Below, in pieces: positions 11,877 to 23,300 of a stretch of DNA of 64,000 bases (positions are counted from its first letter, which is position 1; every line of letters begins with the position of its first letter). Made by a program: the position numbers and the translations under genes. Below the pieces are notes generated by a model that worked only from the letters and a program-made list of their open reading frames with translations, ran no database searches and was not told where the DNA came from. This stretch comes from Pasteurella canis. GTDB lineage: Bacteria > Pseudomonadota > Gammaproteobacteria > Enterobacterales > Pasteurellaceae. The stretch lies in NCBI RefSeq assembly GCF_900454865.1, contig NZ_UGTV01000015.1, positions 1,676,001 through 1,740,000 of the forward strand. The letters run 5' to 3'.

Positions 11877-12475
11877 GCTAACATCTCCTCAATTTGTTTC
11901 ACAGCATCGACAGTTACAACAACTTTATCAAATGCGATTAAGCTTACTGGATCGATACCTTGCACATCACGAACATCTACTTTATATAAGTTACGTGCTG
12001 CTAAGAATAGATTTTCATCTAAGCTTGCTGTGATAATTAACACATCTTCAAGTGCTAATTCTTTTAATTTTTGTACTAAAACTTTCGTTTTTGGTGCTTC
12101 AACTTCGAACTTATCAACAACCACTAAACGGTCTTGACGAACAAGTTCAGAAAGAATGCTTTTGATTGCACCACGGTACATTTTCTTGTTCACTTTTTGG
12201 CTGTGATCTTGTGGTTTAGCTGCGAAAGTCACACCACCAGAACGCCAAATTGGTGATTTGATATCACCTGAACGAGCACGACCTGTACCTTTTTGACGCC
12301 AAGGCTTTTTACCTGAACCAGACACTTCAGCACGAGTTTTCTGTGCACGAGAACCTTGACGAGCACCTGCTGCATATGCAACAACAACTTGGTGAATCAA
12401 TGCTTCGTTGAACTCACGTCCGAAGGTAGTTTCAGAAACAGTTAGTGCATTTGCACCTACAACTTGTAATTCCAT
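11873..12475 (-). CDS. rplD: 50S ribosomal protein L4 (likely autogenous regulator of the S10 operon)
   Basis: The 200-residue L4 has [19 protein letters not shown] and the tunnel-lining loop [20 protein letters not shown] with [14 protein letters not shown]. In E. coli and related gammaproteobacteria L4 binds the S10 leader and represses transcription and translation of the operon. The structured leader upstream of rpsJ is consistent with the same control here. It overlaps rplW by 4 nt. Confidence 0.97.
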   Translation of the reverse strand: MELQVVGANALTVSETTFGREFNEALIHQVVVAYAAGARQGSRAQKTRAEVSGSGKKPWRQKGTGRARSGDIKSPIWRSGGVTFAAKPQDHSQKVNKKMYRGAIKSILSELVRQDRLVVVDKFEVEAPKTKVLVQKLKELALEDVLIITASLDENLFLAARNLYKVDVRDVQGIDPVSLIAFDKVVVTVDAVKQIEEMLA

Positions 12476-12489
12476 CTCTATCTCCTGAC

Positions 12490-13119
12490 TTATGCTTTAA
12501 CTGCTGGCTTAACGATAACATCACCATTAGTTGCACCTGGAACAGCACCTTTCACTAATAGTAATTTACGCTCAGCATCAACACGAACAACTTCTAGTGA
12601 TTGAACGGTTACACGCTCAGCACCTAAGTGTCCTGCCATTTTTTTGCCTTTAAACACACGACCTGGCGTTTGGTTTTGACCAATAGAACCAAGCACACGA
12701 TGTGATAAAGAGTTACCATGTGTAGCATCCTGAGTACGGAAATTCCAGCGTTTTACACCGCCAGCAAATCCTTTACCTTTAGATGTACCAGTAACATCAA
12801 CTTTTTTAACATCTGCAAAGATGTCAACATTAATTTCTTGACCTAAAGTGAATTCTTCACCTTCAGTAGTACGAAATTCCCATAAACCGCGACCAGCTTC
12901 AACACCTGCTTTCACGAAATGACCAGCTTCTGGCTTAGTTACACGACTTGCTTTTTTAGAGCCAGTGGTAACTTGAATTGCAGAATAGCCATCTGTTTCT
13001 ACAGTTTTAACTTGAGTCACACGGTTGGCTTCGATTTCGATAACGGTAACTGGAATTGAAACGCCATCTTCATTGAAGATACGAGTCATACCAACTTTAC
13101 GACCGACTAAACCAATCAT
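12490..13119 (-). CDS. rplC: 50S ribosomal protein L3
   Basis: The 209-residue L3 begins [20 protein letters not shown] and carries the [20 protein letters not shown] loop reaching toward the peptidyl transferase centre, including the glutamine ([18 protein letters not shown]) that is methylated by PrmB in relatives. It is second in the S10 operon, 16 nt after rpsJ. Confidence 0.97.
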   Translation of the reverse strand: MIGLVGRKVGMTRIFNEDGVSIPVTVIEIEANRVTQVKTVETDGYSAIQVTTGSKKASRVTKPEAGHFVKAGVEAGRGLWEFRTTEGEEFTLGQEINVDIFADVKKVDVTGTSKGKGFAGGVKRWNFRTQDATHGNSLSHRVLGSIGQNQTPGRVFKGKKMAGHLGAERVTVQSLEVVRVDAERKLLLVKGAVPGATNGDVIVKPAVKA

Positions 13120-13135
13120 TGTAATAACCTCTTAA

Positions 13136-13669
<534 letters not shown>

Positions 13670-13787
13670 GTCTTTTTCTCGATCAAATGTAAGAAAATTC
13701 TGTGTTAATGATTGCTTAAACTCTATTCAGTTAAAACTGATTTCACGTTATAATTTTTTTCCTTTCTTCAATTCATTACATAAATGT
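13670..13787. promoter_or_regulatory. Intergenic region between divergent rpsJ and clcA-type genes
   Basis: This AT-rich stretch must hold the clcA promoter reading rightward. A TATAAT lies around 13750-13755, with no convincing -35. No other element is recognisable. Confidence 0.35.
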
Positions 13788-15158
13788 ATGTCATCACTTA
13801 CGAGTTTTAAAGCAAAAGTGCGGTATGTTTTACACAAAAAACTACGGCAGACCCATCGAATTTCACGTAAAAGTTTGGAATTTACTTGTTTATTAATTGG
13901 CGCAGCATTAGTTGCATTATTCTCATTAGGATTTGCTAAATTCGCTGATCTTGGTTTGGAATGGAATGCACATTGGTCTACTCAATATCCAATCGCAGTT
14001 TGGTTTGTATTGCCTTGCGGGCTAGCAATATTAGCTTGGTTTACGACAAAATATACGCCTTATGTTGCAGGAAGCGGTATTCCACAAGTTATTGCATCTA
14101 TAAGTTTACCCCATGGCACTAACAAAAGTCGTCTCATTTCTTTTTGGCAAACACTGTGGAAAATCCCACTGACATTTTTAGCGATGCTTATTGGAGCCTC
14201 TGTTGGTCGAGAAGGACCTTCAGTCCAAATCGGGGCTGCGGTGATGTTAGCTTGGGGCAATTTTTGTCGTAAGCATGGCATTGCATTCAATGGGCTCAGT
14301 GCAAATGAGTTGATGGCAACAGGTGCAGCAGGTGGCTTAGCAGCAGCATTTAACGCTCCACTTGCTGGCGTGGTTTTTGCTATTGAAGAATTAGGACGAG
14401 GTGTATTATTACGCTGGGAGCGCCGTGTATTATTAGGCGTATTAGCCGCAGGTTTTATCTTAGTAGCAATAGAAGGTAATAATCCCTATTTTCCTCAATA
14501 TCACGGTGAAACGAGTGTACCTTATATGTTTTTATGGGTTGTACTTTGTGGCTCTATTTGTGGTGTATTCGGTGGATTATTTGCTCGTTTGTTAGCTAAA
14601 GGTCTAGCTGGGATATCGCCTACAAAAATACGTGGTTGGATTCGCCGTCATCCAATTTATATTGCTCTTTTTCTAGGTTTATTGCTTGCTGCATTAGGTA
14701 CTTATACTCAAGGAAAAACCTATGGGACAGGTTATGATGTTGTCGCTAATGCATTAGATGGTGGTAAAACACCTACAGAATTAGGTATGCTAAAACTGCT
14801 ATCCACTGTAGCAACTTATTGGACAGGTATTGCTGGTGGCATTTTCACTCCTGCCTTAACCACAGGGGCAGGAATTGGTGTACAAATTTGGTCTTTCACG
14901 AATGGTCTAGTAGATCAACGCCTACTAGTTTTACTTTGCATGGCAGGTTTTTTAGCGGGTGCGACACAATCGCCTGTCACTGCAAGTGTCGTTGTAATGG
15001 AAATGACTGGTTGCCAACCTGTTTTATTTTGGTTATTGATTTGTTGCTTAGTTTCGTCCATTATTTCACGCCAATTTCACCCCAAACCTTTTTATCATTT
15101 TGCGGCCGCACGTTTCCGCCAACGTATTCAAGAAGAGACTAAAGAAGAAAAAAAATGA
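13788..15158 (+). CDS. clcA: ClC-family chloride/proton antiporter (ClcA/EriC type)
   Basis: This 456-residue inner-membrane protein has the ClC anion-path signatures: GSGIP at 95-99, GREGP with the gating glutamate at residue 142, and GIFTP near residue 350. Bacterial members exchange chloride for protons and help survival in acid. There are multiple hydrophobic segments, and the N-terminal cytoplasmic part contains an uptake sequence in the DNA. The C-terminal CBS domains of longer homologues are absent. It overlaps dusA by 4 nt (ATGA), so the two are translated together although the functions are unrelated. Confidence 0.93.
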   Translation: MSSLTSFKAKVRYVLHKKLRQTHRISRKSLEFTCLLIGAALVALFSLGFAKFADLGLEWNAHWSTQYPIAVWFVLPCGLAILAWFTTKYTPYVAGSGIPQVIASISLPHGTNKSRLISFWQTLWKIPLTFLAMLIGASVGREGPSVQIGAAVMLAWGNFCRKHGIAFNGLSANELMATGAAGGLAAAFNAPLAGVVFAIEELGRGVLLRWERRVLLGVLAAGFILVAIEGNNPYFPQYHGETSVPYMFLWVVLCGSICGVFGGLFARLLAKGLAGISPTKIRGWIRRHPIYIALFLGLLLAALGTYTQGKTYGTGYDVVANALDGGKTPTELGMLKLLSTVATYWTGIAGGIFTPALTTGAGIGVQIWSFTNGLVDQRLLVLLCMAGFLAGATQSPVTASVVVMEMTGCQPVLFWLLICCLVSSIISRQFHPKPFYHFAAARFRQRIQEETKEEKK

Positions 15159-16138
15159 ATCAAAATCAACCGCACTTTTATCGAGGACGTTTTTCTGTTG
15201 CACCAATGCTTGATTGGACAACACGCCATTGCCGTTATTTTCACCGCCAATTCAGTCGTCATGCTTTACTCTATACAGAAATGATAACTACAGGAGCAAT
15301 TATCCACGCTAAATATGATCATCTTGAATTTTCTCTCACAGAAAATCCCGTCGCACTACAATTAGGTGGCAGTGATCCTAGTCAATTAGCACAATGTGCA
15401 AAAATGGCTGAAATGCGTGGCTATCACGAAATTAATTTAAATGTGGGATGTCCTTCTGATCGTGTTCAAAATGGTATGTTTGGTGCATGTTTAATGGCAA
15501 AAGCTGATTTAGTTGCTACTTGTGTGAAAGCTATGCAAGCTGTTGTCAACATTCCCATCACAGTAAAAACACGTATTGGGATTGATGAGTTTGATAGCTA
15601 TGAATTTCTCTGTGACTTTGTGCAAAAAATTCATGAAGCAGGTTGTCAGGAATTTATTATTCATGCACGTAAGGCTTGGTTATCTGGATTAAGTCCAAAA
15701 GAAAATCGTGAAATCCCACCATTGAATTATGAACGCGTTTATCAACTGAAACGAGACTTTCCTCATTTGCTTATAAGTATTAATGGTGGTATTAAAACTA
15801 TTGACGAAATGCAGCAGCATTTAAAATATGTAGATGGTGTGATGGTTGGACGTGAGGCTTATCAAAATCCCAGCTTGTTAGGCTATATTGATCAAGCCTT
15901 ATTTGATCCAACTAGCCCAATTATTAGCGCAAAAGAAGCTGTAGAAAAAATGTTTCCTTATATTGAGACACAGTTAAGTCAAGGTGTGTATTTAAATCAC
16001 ATTGTTCGTCATATGCTTGGTGCATTTCAACATTGTAAAGGAGCTAGACAATGGCGACGCCATTTAAGTGAAAATGCGCATAAAACAGGAGCTGATTTAA
16101 AAGTTGTCGAAGTCGCTTTAAGTTTTGTAGAATCCTAG
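15155..16138 (+). CDS. dusA: tRNA-dihydrouridine(20/20a) synthase DusA
   Basis: This FMN- and NADPH-dependent enzyme reduces uridine 20/20a in the tRNA D-loop. The 327 residues include [18 protein letters not shown] near the N-terminus, [20 protein letters not shown] containing the catalytic cysteine, VKTRIGID, and [19 protein letters not shown]. This pattern is close to E. coli DusA rather than DusB or DusC. It starts inside the stop of the upstream ClC gene. An uptake sequence overlaps codons 5-8. An inverted uptake pair downstream forms a terminator. Confidence 0.95.
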   Translation: MNQNQPHFYRGRFSVAPMLDWTTRHCRYFHRQFSRHALLYTEMITTGAIIHAKYDHLEFSLTENPVALQLGGSDPSQLAQCAKMAEMRGYHEINLNVGCPSDRVQNGMFGACLMAKADLVATCVKAMQAVVNIPITVKTRIGIDEFDSYEFLCDFVQKIHEAGCQEFIIHARKAWLSGLSPKENREIPPLNYERVYQLKRDFPHLLISINGGIKTIDEMQQHLKYVDGVMVGREAYQNPSLLGYIDQALFDPTSPIISAKEAVEKMFPYIETQLSQGVYLNHIVRHMLGAFQHCKGARQWRRHLSENAHKTGADLKVVEVALSFVES

Positions 16139-16156
16139 TTTAATAGCTATCCTTAA

Positions 16157-16197
16157 AAAAGTGCGGTAGATATTTTCAAAAAACTCACCGCACTTTT
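16157..16197 (+). terminator. Inverted pair of DNA uptake sequences acting as a terminator after dusA
   Basis: AAAAGTGCGGT (16157-16167) pairs perfectly with ACCGCACTTTT (16187-16197) around a 19-nt loop, ending in T residues. It lies between the convergent genes dusA and asnA, so it can serve both. Inverted uptake-sequence pairs are known to double as terminators in H. influenzae. Confidence 0.85.
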
Positions 16198-16222
16198 ATG
16201 TCTCTTCTGTATTTAGCACTGG

Positions 16223-17215
16223 TTATAGAATATTCTCAAACTCTTCCATTACCCATTTAGGCCACACACTTGATTGAACCTCTCCAATATGTTTTTTCTG
16301 TAATAACAACATCACTAAGCGAGAACGTCCAATACCCCCTCCAATTGATAATGGTAAACGTCCATTAATCAAATCTTGGTGCCAATCAAATTGAAGGCGA
16401 TCTTCATTATTAGTTAAAGCCAGCTGCTTACGTAACGCAGTTTCATCCACACGAATACCCATAGAAGACAGTTCAAAAGCACGCTCTAAAACAGGGTTCC
16501 AGACTAAGATGTCACCATTTAATCCTTTATGCTCACCTTCTGATGGTGTTGTCCAATCATCATAATCTGGTGCTCGCATATCATGTGGTTTGCCATCTGA
16601 TAATTTACCGCCAATACCAATTAAAAACACCGCACCATGTTCTTGACAAATTGCATTCTCACGCTCTTTATCATTCATATTTGGGAAACGCTGAACAAGT
16701 TCTTCACTGTGTACAAATGTGATTTCTTTTGGTAAAAACTTAGCTAAACCAAATCGTTCACTCACAGCGTCTTCTGTTTCCAACATTGCCGCATAAATTG
16801 ATCTAACAGTCTCTTTTAAATATCCAATATTACGCTGCTCTTCAGAAATCACTTTTTCCCAATCCCACTGATCCACATAAACAGAATGAGTTTGATCTAA
16901 CGAGTCCTCATCGGGACGTAGTGCAGTCATATGCACAAATAATCCTTCTCCTTGAGCAAAATTAAAGCGTGCGAGAGTATGGCGTTTCCATTTAGCTAAA
17001 GAATGAACAACCTCAAAAGTAGCATCTGTGATCTGTTTCACATTTACTTGTACTGCTTTCTCTGCACCTGAAAGATTATCTTGAATACCATTACCAACTT
17101 GGCTTAGGATAGGACCTTGAACTTCCACAATAGCTAAATGATCAGCTAATTTTTTCGTAAATGTGTTTTTTACGAAGCTAATTTCTTGTTGTTGTAAAAT
17201 AAATGATTTTTTCAT
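16223..17215 (-). CDS. asnA: Aspartate-ammonia ligase (asparagine synthetase A)
   Basis: AsnA makes asparagine from aspartate, ammonia and ATP. The 330 residues match the enterobacterial enzyme in length and in [51 protein letters not shown] and the C-terminal class II synthetase-like motif [16 protein letters not shown]. It is divergent from asnC across 157 nt, the usual arrangement in which AsnC activates asnA when asparagine is low. Confidence 0.97.
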   Translation of the reverse strand: MKKSFILQQQEISFVKNTFTKKLADHLAIVEVQGPILSQVGNGIQDNLSGAEKAVQVNVKQITDATFEVVHSLAKWKRHTLARFNFAQGEGLFVHMTALRPDEDSLDQTHSVYVDQWDWEKVISEEQRNIGYLKETVRSIYAAMLETEDAVSERFGLAKFLPKEITFVHSEELVQRFPNMNDKERENAICQEHGAVFLIGIGGKLSDGKPHDMRAPDYDDWTTPSEGEHKGLNGDILVWNPVLERAFELSSMGIRVDETALRKQLALTNNEDRLQFDWHQDLINGRLPLSIGGGIGRSRLVMLLLQKKHIGEVQSSVWPKWVMEEFENIL

Positions 17216-17372
17216 TGTCGATACCTTAAAAAATAGATCTACATCAAATTTGTTGGATATTATTTAATATAAACACCATATAACTCAATACTTTTTTTGA
17301 AAAAAGGGATATAATGTAAATATTATCAAATATAACGCATGTTTTTTTAAATAAATTCTAAAAAGGTAATCC
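17216..17372. promoter_or_regulatory. asnA-asnC divergent control region
   Basis: The region is very AT-rich and must contain both promoters and the AsnC operator by analogy with E. coli. I could not single out an operator by eye. A TATAAT-like box is seen near 17311. Confidence 0.45.
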
Positions 17373-17825
17373 ATGCATAACATCGACAATCTTGATCAGC
17401 AAATTTTACGTGTACTCACTAAAGATGCACGTACGCCTTATGCTGAAATGGCAAAAAACTTTGGTGTTAGTCCAGGGACAATACATGTGCGCGTTGAGAA
17501 AATGCGCCAAGCTGGTATTATTGAAGGGACTAAAGTACGTATCAATGAACGGAAATTAGGTTATGATGTTTGTTGCTTTATTGGTATTATTTTAAAAAGC
17601 GCCAAAGATTATGAAAAAGTCATTGCAAAATTAGAAGGCTTTGATGAAGTGGTTGAAGCTTATTATACAACAGGCAATTATTCCATTTTTATTAAAGTCA
17701 TGACCCATACTATTGCAGAATTGCATTCTGTTTTAGCTACAAAAATTCAGTTAATTGATGAAATTCAATCTACTGAAACCTTAATTTCAATGCAAAATCC
17801 CATTTTGCGTGATATTAAACCCTAG
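17373..17825 (+). CDS. asnC: Lrp/AsnC-family transcriptional regulator AsnC
   Basis: The 150-residue regulator has an N-terminal winged helix-turn-helix (LDQQILRVLTKDARTPYAEMAK...VSPGTIHVRVEKMRQAG) and a C-terminal ligand-binding RAM domain (VEAYYTTGNYSIFIKVMT). In E. coli AsnC binds asparagine and controls asnA. Divergence from asnA supports the same role. The gene is followed 20 nt later by udp on the same strand, so the two may be cotranscribed. Confidence 0.95.
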   Translation: MHNIDNLDQQILRVLTKDARTPYAEMAKNFGVSPGTIHVRVEKMRQAGIIEGTKVRINERKLGYDVCCFIGIILKSAKDYEKVIAKLEGFDEVVEAYYTTGNYSIFIKVMTHTIAELHSVLATKIQLIDEIQSTETLISMQNPILRDIKP

Positions 17826-17845
17826 CATAATAATAAGGAGAGATT

Positions 17846-18604
17846 ATGTCAGAAGTATTCCATCTAGGTTTAACTAAAGCAATGTTAGAAGGTGCTACTT
17901 TAGCCATTACCCCTGGTGCACCAGAACGTGTTGAGAAAATTGCAAGCCTATTAGAGCGCCCAAAATTCTTAGCTTCGACACGTGAATTTACTTCTTGGCT
18001 TGGTTATATCGGAGATAAAGCCGTCGTAGTTTGTTCAACAGGGATTGGTGGACCTTCCGTATCCATTGCAGTTGAAGAACTCGCACAATTAGGTGTTCGT
18101 ACCTTCTTACGAATCGGTACAACAGGAGCAATTCAACCACATATTAATGTGGGAGATATTTTAGTCACCACTGGCGCTGTGCGTTTAGATGGTGCGAGTT
18201 TACATTTTGCACCAATGGAGTATCCAGCGGTAGCAAATTTCGAATGTACGACCGCACTTTACAAAGCAGCGACAGAATATGCAGATCAAAAAGTGTATGT
18301 TGGTATTACTGCGGCTTCAGATACCTTCTATCCAGGTCAAGAGCGTTATGATACTTATAGCGGTAAAGTTTATCGTCACTTCCAAGGATCATTGCAACAA
18401 TGGCAAGATCTCAATGTCATGAACTTTGAAATGGAATCCGCCACGCTATTTACTATGTGCTCTGCTCTAGGGCTACGCGCGGGAATGGTTGCAGGCGCAA
18501 TTGTTAATCGTACACAACAAGAAATTCCAAATGAGGAAATGGCTAAACGTGTCGAGAAAAACGCAGTTGAGGTAGTTGTCAAAGCAGCGGCATTACTTGT
18601 TTAA
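17846..18604 (+). CDS. udp: Uridine phosphorylase
   Basis: Udp splits uridine with phosphate to uracil and ribose-1-phosphate in pyrimidine salvage. The 252 residues show the nucleoside phosphorylase fold motifs: [12 protein letters not shown] near the phosphate site, [37 protein letters not shown] and [18 protein letters not shown], which binds the ribose. A Shine-Dalgarno AAGGAG precedes the start. A terminator hairpin follows the stop. Confidence 0.96.
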   Translation: MSEVFHLGLTKAMLEGATLAITPGAPERVEKIASLLERPKFLASTREFTSWLGYIGDKAVVVCSTGIGGPSVSIAVEELAQLGVRTFLRIGTTGAIQPHINVGDILVTTGAVRLDGASLHFAPMEYPAVANFECTTALYKAATEYADQKVYVGITAASDTFYPGQERYDTYSGKVYRHFQGSLQQWQDLNVMNFEMESATLFTMCSALGLRAGMVAGAIVNRTQQEIPNEEMAKRVEKNAVEVVVKAAALLV

Positions 18605-18626
18605 CTTCGTTATTTCTTAAACAAAA

Positions 18627-18653
18627 AACGCTTGATTTAAAATCAAGCGTTTT
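18627..18653 (+). terminator. Rho-independent terminator after udp
   Basis: AAACGCTTGATT and AATCAAGCGTTT form a near-perfect stem with a very short loop, followed by TCTTTTCT. It closes the asnC-udp unit before rimO. Confidence 0.85.
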
Positions 18654-18816
18654 CTTTTCTCACCAAATCCAACTCTTCAAAGACTGAACACACCTCGCCT
18701 AATACTTCAACTATTTCTATAATTTTTAACCTTTTTTGGTATAGTTTGTCGCCTTTTGTATATAAATTATGTACAATAGAAAGCTTTCTTGATTTACTAC
18801 TCTTTTGAGATTTTTT

Positions 18817-20157
18817 ATGACATCTTCTTCACCAAATATTGGTTTTATTAGTCTCGGCTGCCCTAAAAACTTAGTTGATTCTGAGCGTATTTTGACTGAA
18901 CTACGTGCAGATGGTTACAACATTATTCCTAGCTATGAGAATGCTGATTTAGTCATTGTCAATACTTGTGGCTTTATTGATAGTGCAGTTCAAGAATCTT
19001 TAGAAGCTATTGGTGAAGCATTAGAAGAAAACGGTAAAGTGATTGTCACAGGTTGCTTAGGTGCAAAAGAGGATCGTATTCGTGAAGTGCATCCCAAAGT
19101 CTTAGAAGTAACTGGACCACACAGTTATGAAGCTGTCATGAATCAAGTGCATAAGTATGTACCTAAACCTGAATACAACCCGTATATCAATCTTGTCCCT
19201 AAGCAGGGAGTGAAACTCACTCCAAAGCATTATGCCTATTTAAAAATTTCTGAAGGTTGTGATCATCGTTGTACATTTTGCATTATCCCTTCTATGCGTG
19301 GCGATTTAGATAGCCGTTCTATTGTGCAGGTGTTAGATGAGGCAAAACGTCTTGTTGATGCTGGGGTGAAAGAAATTTTAATCGTATCACAAGATACATC
19401 AGCTTACTCACTGGATCAGGGCAAAGAAAACCAAAATAAAACAGTATTTTGGAACGGTATGCCAATCAAAAATAATCTGATTAGCCTATGTGAACAACTC
19501 GGTAAATTAGGTGTTTGGGTTCGCTTACATTATGTCTACCCTTACCCACATGTTGATGCTCTTATTCCATTGATGGCAGAAGGCAAAATTTTGCCTTACT
19601 TGGATATCCCATTACAACATGCTAGCCCCAAAATCTTAAAGGCAATGAAAAGACCGGGTTCCATTGATCGTACGTTGGAACGTATAAAAAAATGGCGAGA
19701 AATTTGTCCTGATTTAACTTTACGCTCTACGTTTATCGTCGGATTTCCTGGGGAAACAGAAGAAGATTTCCAGTTACTTTTAGACTTTTTAAAAGAAGCT
19801 CAACTTGATCGCGTAGGTTGTTTTAAATTCAGTCCTGTAGAAGGCGCAGTTGCTACTGATATGCCAGATCAAGTTCCAGAGCATATAAAAGAAGAACGCT
19901 TTCATCGTTTTATGCAATTACAGCAACACATTTCAGCACAGCGTCTGCAACAAAAAGTCGGCAAAACATTAACCGTAATAATCGACACAATTGATGAAGA
20001 AGGCATCATTGGACGTTCGATGGCAGACGCACCAGAAATTGATGGTGTTGTTTATATTGAAAACCACAATCAAATAGAGGTTAAGGTTGGGCAACTTGTT
20101 CAAGTCCAAATTACACAAGCAGATGAATATGATCTTTATGGGACTTTAACAAATTAG
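18817..20157 (+). CDS. rimO: Ribosomal protein S12 methylthiotransferase RimO
   Basis: RimO is a radical SAM enzyme that adds a methylthio group to an aspartate of ribosomal protein S12. The N-terminal UPF0004 domain has [12 protein letters not shown] with one cluster cysteine, and further cysteines lie in VNTCGFID and VTGCLGA. The radical SAM motif CDHRCTFC follows at about residue 148. A TRAM domain ends the protein. I chose the ATG at 18817 (446 residues) rather than the in-frame TTG at 18805 because it gives the family N-terminus. Confidence 0.96.
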   Translation: MTSSSPNIGFISLGCPKNLVDSERILTELRADGYNIIPSYENADLVIVNTCGFIDSAVQESLEAIGEALEENGKVIVTGCLGAKEDRIREVHPKVLEVTGPHSYEAVMNQVHKYVPKPEYNPYINLVPKQGVKLTPKHYAYLKISEGCDHRCTFCIIPSMRGDLDSRSIVQVLDEAKRLVDAGVKEILIVSQDTSAYSLDQGKENQNKTVFWNGMPIKNNLISLCEQLGKLGVWVRLHYVYPYPHVDALIPLMAEGKILPYLDIPLQHASPKILKAMKRPGSIDRTLERIKKWREICPDLTLRSTFIVGFPGETEEDFQLLLDFLKEAQLDRVGCFKFSPVEGAVATDMPDQVPEHIKEERFHRFMQLQQHISAQRLQQKVGKTLTVIIDTIDEEGIIGRSMADAPEIDGVVYIENHNQIEVKVGQLVQVQITQADEYDLYGTLTN

Positions 20158-20340
20158 TTACATTTTCATAACTCTACTAAGTAAATAATAGCGTTCAATT
20201 CATGAGCATTGTAGAATAAATTAACATTTTTTTAACATCCTTGTTTCATAAGCAGTACCCCAAATAGGGATTATAACTAACTAGATAAACAAGAATTTTA
20301 TATTCTGACTATCTCATATACAACTTTATAGGTGAAATAT
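20158..20340 (+). promoter_or_regulatory. Intergenic region upstream of the trimeric autotransporter
   Basis: This AT-rich sequence contains possible promoter elements (TTGTTT near 20243 and TATAAC near 20272). There is no simple-sequence repeat of the kind that drives phase variation. A Shine-Dalgarno AGGTGA stands 8 nt before the chosen ATG of the adhesin. Confidence 0.4.
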
Positions 20341-23300
20341 ATGAATAAAATCTATCGTACATTATGGAACGCAGCTACTCAAAGCTGGGTCGTTGTCTCG
20401 GAATTAGCAAAATCAGGTGGGAAAAGTACATCAGCGAAAACAGGGTTAATAAATACAAATAACATTAGTTTAATATCTGCTGCTGTATCATTAGTTTTAT
20501 TAAGTAGCCAAACTGTTGCCGCTGATGTGACAGGAAATAAACACACGCTATCGAATAATAATGATGGAAATTATTGTTTTTTTGATAAATCAACAGAAAG
20601 TGTAATTTGTGGCAATGAAAGCACTAAAACAATTGATACATTTAATGGTAAAACACCAAAGTCAATCATTATTGGTAAAGGTGCTATAAATCAGGGAGAA
20701 AGCAATGTAGCTCTAGGATCAACGGCAAAAACAGGAGCAGCTACGGCTGCTATAGCGATTGGTAATGCAGCACAAGCTAATAAAGATTATGTGATTGCAG
20801 TAGGGAATGAAGCGCAAGGTAATGGGAAATGGGATATTTCAATTGGACGTTTTGCAGGAAAAGATGCAACCCCACCAAATGGTGAGGAGGGAAGAAATAT
20901 CGCGATTGGTGATGGTGCTTTAAAAGAGGGAAAAAATCTAAATAACAATATAGCCCTAGGAACAGGGGCAGGTGAAAAATTTGAAGGAACTCATAGTGTC
21001 ATAATAGGTACTAATGCTAATACAAACGAAGCCATTAAAACAGCACTAGATAATAAATCAGCAACAGAGCAAGAACTAAATGTAATTAAAGTAAAAGATA
21101 ACCAATACTCTGTAAAAGCACTCAATATACTTGCATTAGGGCACCGTGCATTAGCAACGAATACCGCAGCTATCGCTATAGGACAACAAGCAAAAGCATT
21201 AGGTAATCAAGCTATTGCAACAGGTAATAGTTCTAAAGCAAGCGGTTCAGGCTCTGTTGCAACTGGTAGTAATTCCATTTCAACTGGAACCTCCTCAATA
21301 GCAATTGGTGGTACTGTGAATTCAACAGAATCAACTAAAACAATCGCTTCTGATCATTATGCTATCGCAATGGGTAATGGTGCACACGCTACTAAATCAG
21401 ATACAGTTGCGATTGGTAGAAATGCCAAAGCAGCAGGGCAAGGAACAATAGCTGTTGGTTACAATTCTGGGATACTGAAATTATCAACAGAAACAACTGA
21501 TGCTATCGTTGCAGCGACAGACGCCGTCTTTATCGGTAATAAAGCTGGCTATAAATCAAACAACAATCGTATGCAAGTATCTATTGGTAAAGATTCTGGT
21601 GAAGGAATTGTTGGTACAGAGAATATTACTTTTGGCAATAGTGCGGGTAAAAATACTAAAGGTAATACAAACGTAGCAATTTCAAGTCGTGCAGGCCAAA
21701 ATGTTGAAGGTCACGATAACTTTGCTGCATTAATCGAAGCAGGACAAAACATTAAAGGCTCAGATAATATTGCGATTGGTAAAAGCGCAGGGCGTAGTTC
21801 AAAGGCAGATACTCCTTTAAAAATTTCTGGGACTATTGCTTTGGGTAGAGAATCTATCTCTACAAAAGACTTTGGTATATCAATAGGTTATGAATCAAAG
21901 GTAAATGCAATCAAAGGTGTAGCAATTGGTTATAACGCTCAGGCAATAGGTGGCGAAACAGCTAATATCGCCATTGGTGACAATGCAAGTGCGGATGCAA
22001 GTGGCGCTATTGTATTGGGAACAAGAGCACAAGCAAAAAGTTTAACTGTAGATGATAAAAAATATGGTGCATATTCAGCGATTGTTATTGGTACCGATGC
22101 TAAGGCTATTGCACAAGCTAAACCTGACGGTAAATATGAAAACCCGAAAGATGCAATTGCGATTGGTACAGGAGCAGAAGCGCATTATGCGAGTGCGATT
22201 GCTTTAGGGACTGGTGCTAAATCTGATACAAAAGCACAAGCCGTATCTATTGGTTATAATTCAAATGCAAAAGGCTATCAAGCTATCGCTTTTGGCTCCG
22301 AGGCAAAAACAGATGAAACTGCCGGTAGTTCTATTGCTTTTGGTACAAAAGCTTATACTCGTGCAGCTGGCTCATTAGCATTTGGTACAGAAGCTGAAAC
22401 AGGATTTAAAGATGGTAAACCCGCAGATGGTTCAGGAGCAATTGCTTTGGGTTGGAAAGCAAAAGCTAAACAACAAAGTTCAATAGCTTTGGGTCAAGAT
22501 GCCGTTGCCAATCATAAGGACTCAGTTGCTTTAGGTTCGAATTCTGTTACAGCAGAGGTTGTAAAAACTAATACAGCCACAGTAAATGGCTTCACTTATT
22601 CTGGTTTTGCTGGTAATCAACCAACATCGACAGTCAGTATAGGCTCAGAGGCAATTAAACGTACGCTCACTAATGTTGCCGCAGGTCGTATTGACCCAAC
22701 AAGTACCGATGCAATTAACGGCAGCCAATTATATTTAACACAGCAAGTTCTGGGTAATGTCGGTAATACTGTTACTAATATACTAGGTGGCAATGCTCAG
22801 ATTGCTAAAAATGGTGATACTGCTGGTAATATCACTATGTCAGATATTGGTGGTACAGGTAAAGGGACTATCCATGAAGCTATCGAAGCAGTGAATAAGA
22901 CCGCTAAGGCAGCTAAAACCAACGTAGAAGCAGGTAAAAACATCGTTGTTAACGAACAAGATGGTCCTGATGGCAATAAGATTTACACAGTAGAAACGGC
23001 TAAAGAAGTTGAGTTTGACAAAACCACTGTCGGTAACGTTGTAATTGACAAAAAAACAAATGATATTACTGGTTTAGCGAATAAAGAATTAACCTCAGCA
23101 GATTTTGGCAAAAACGGCAGAGCCGCAACTGAAGAACAGCTAAGTAAAGCAATGAATCAAGTTACAGGTATTTTAGGTGGTGATGCTAAGTTTGAAAATG
23201 GTGCTGTAACCATGACAAATATTGGTGATACTGGCGCTACTAATATTCATGATGCAATCAAAGCTGTCAATGCAACCGCAAAAGCCTCTAAAACAACTGT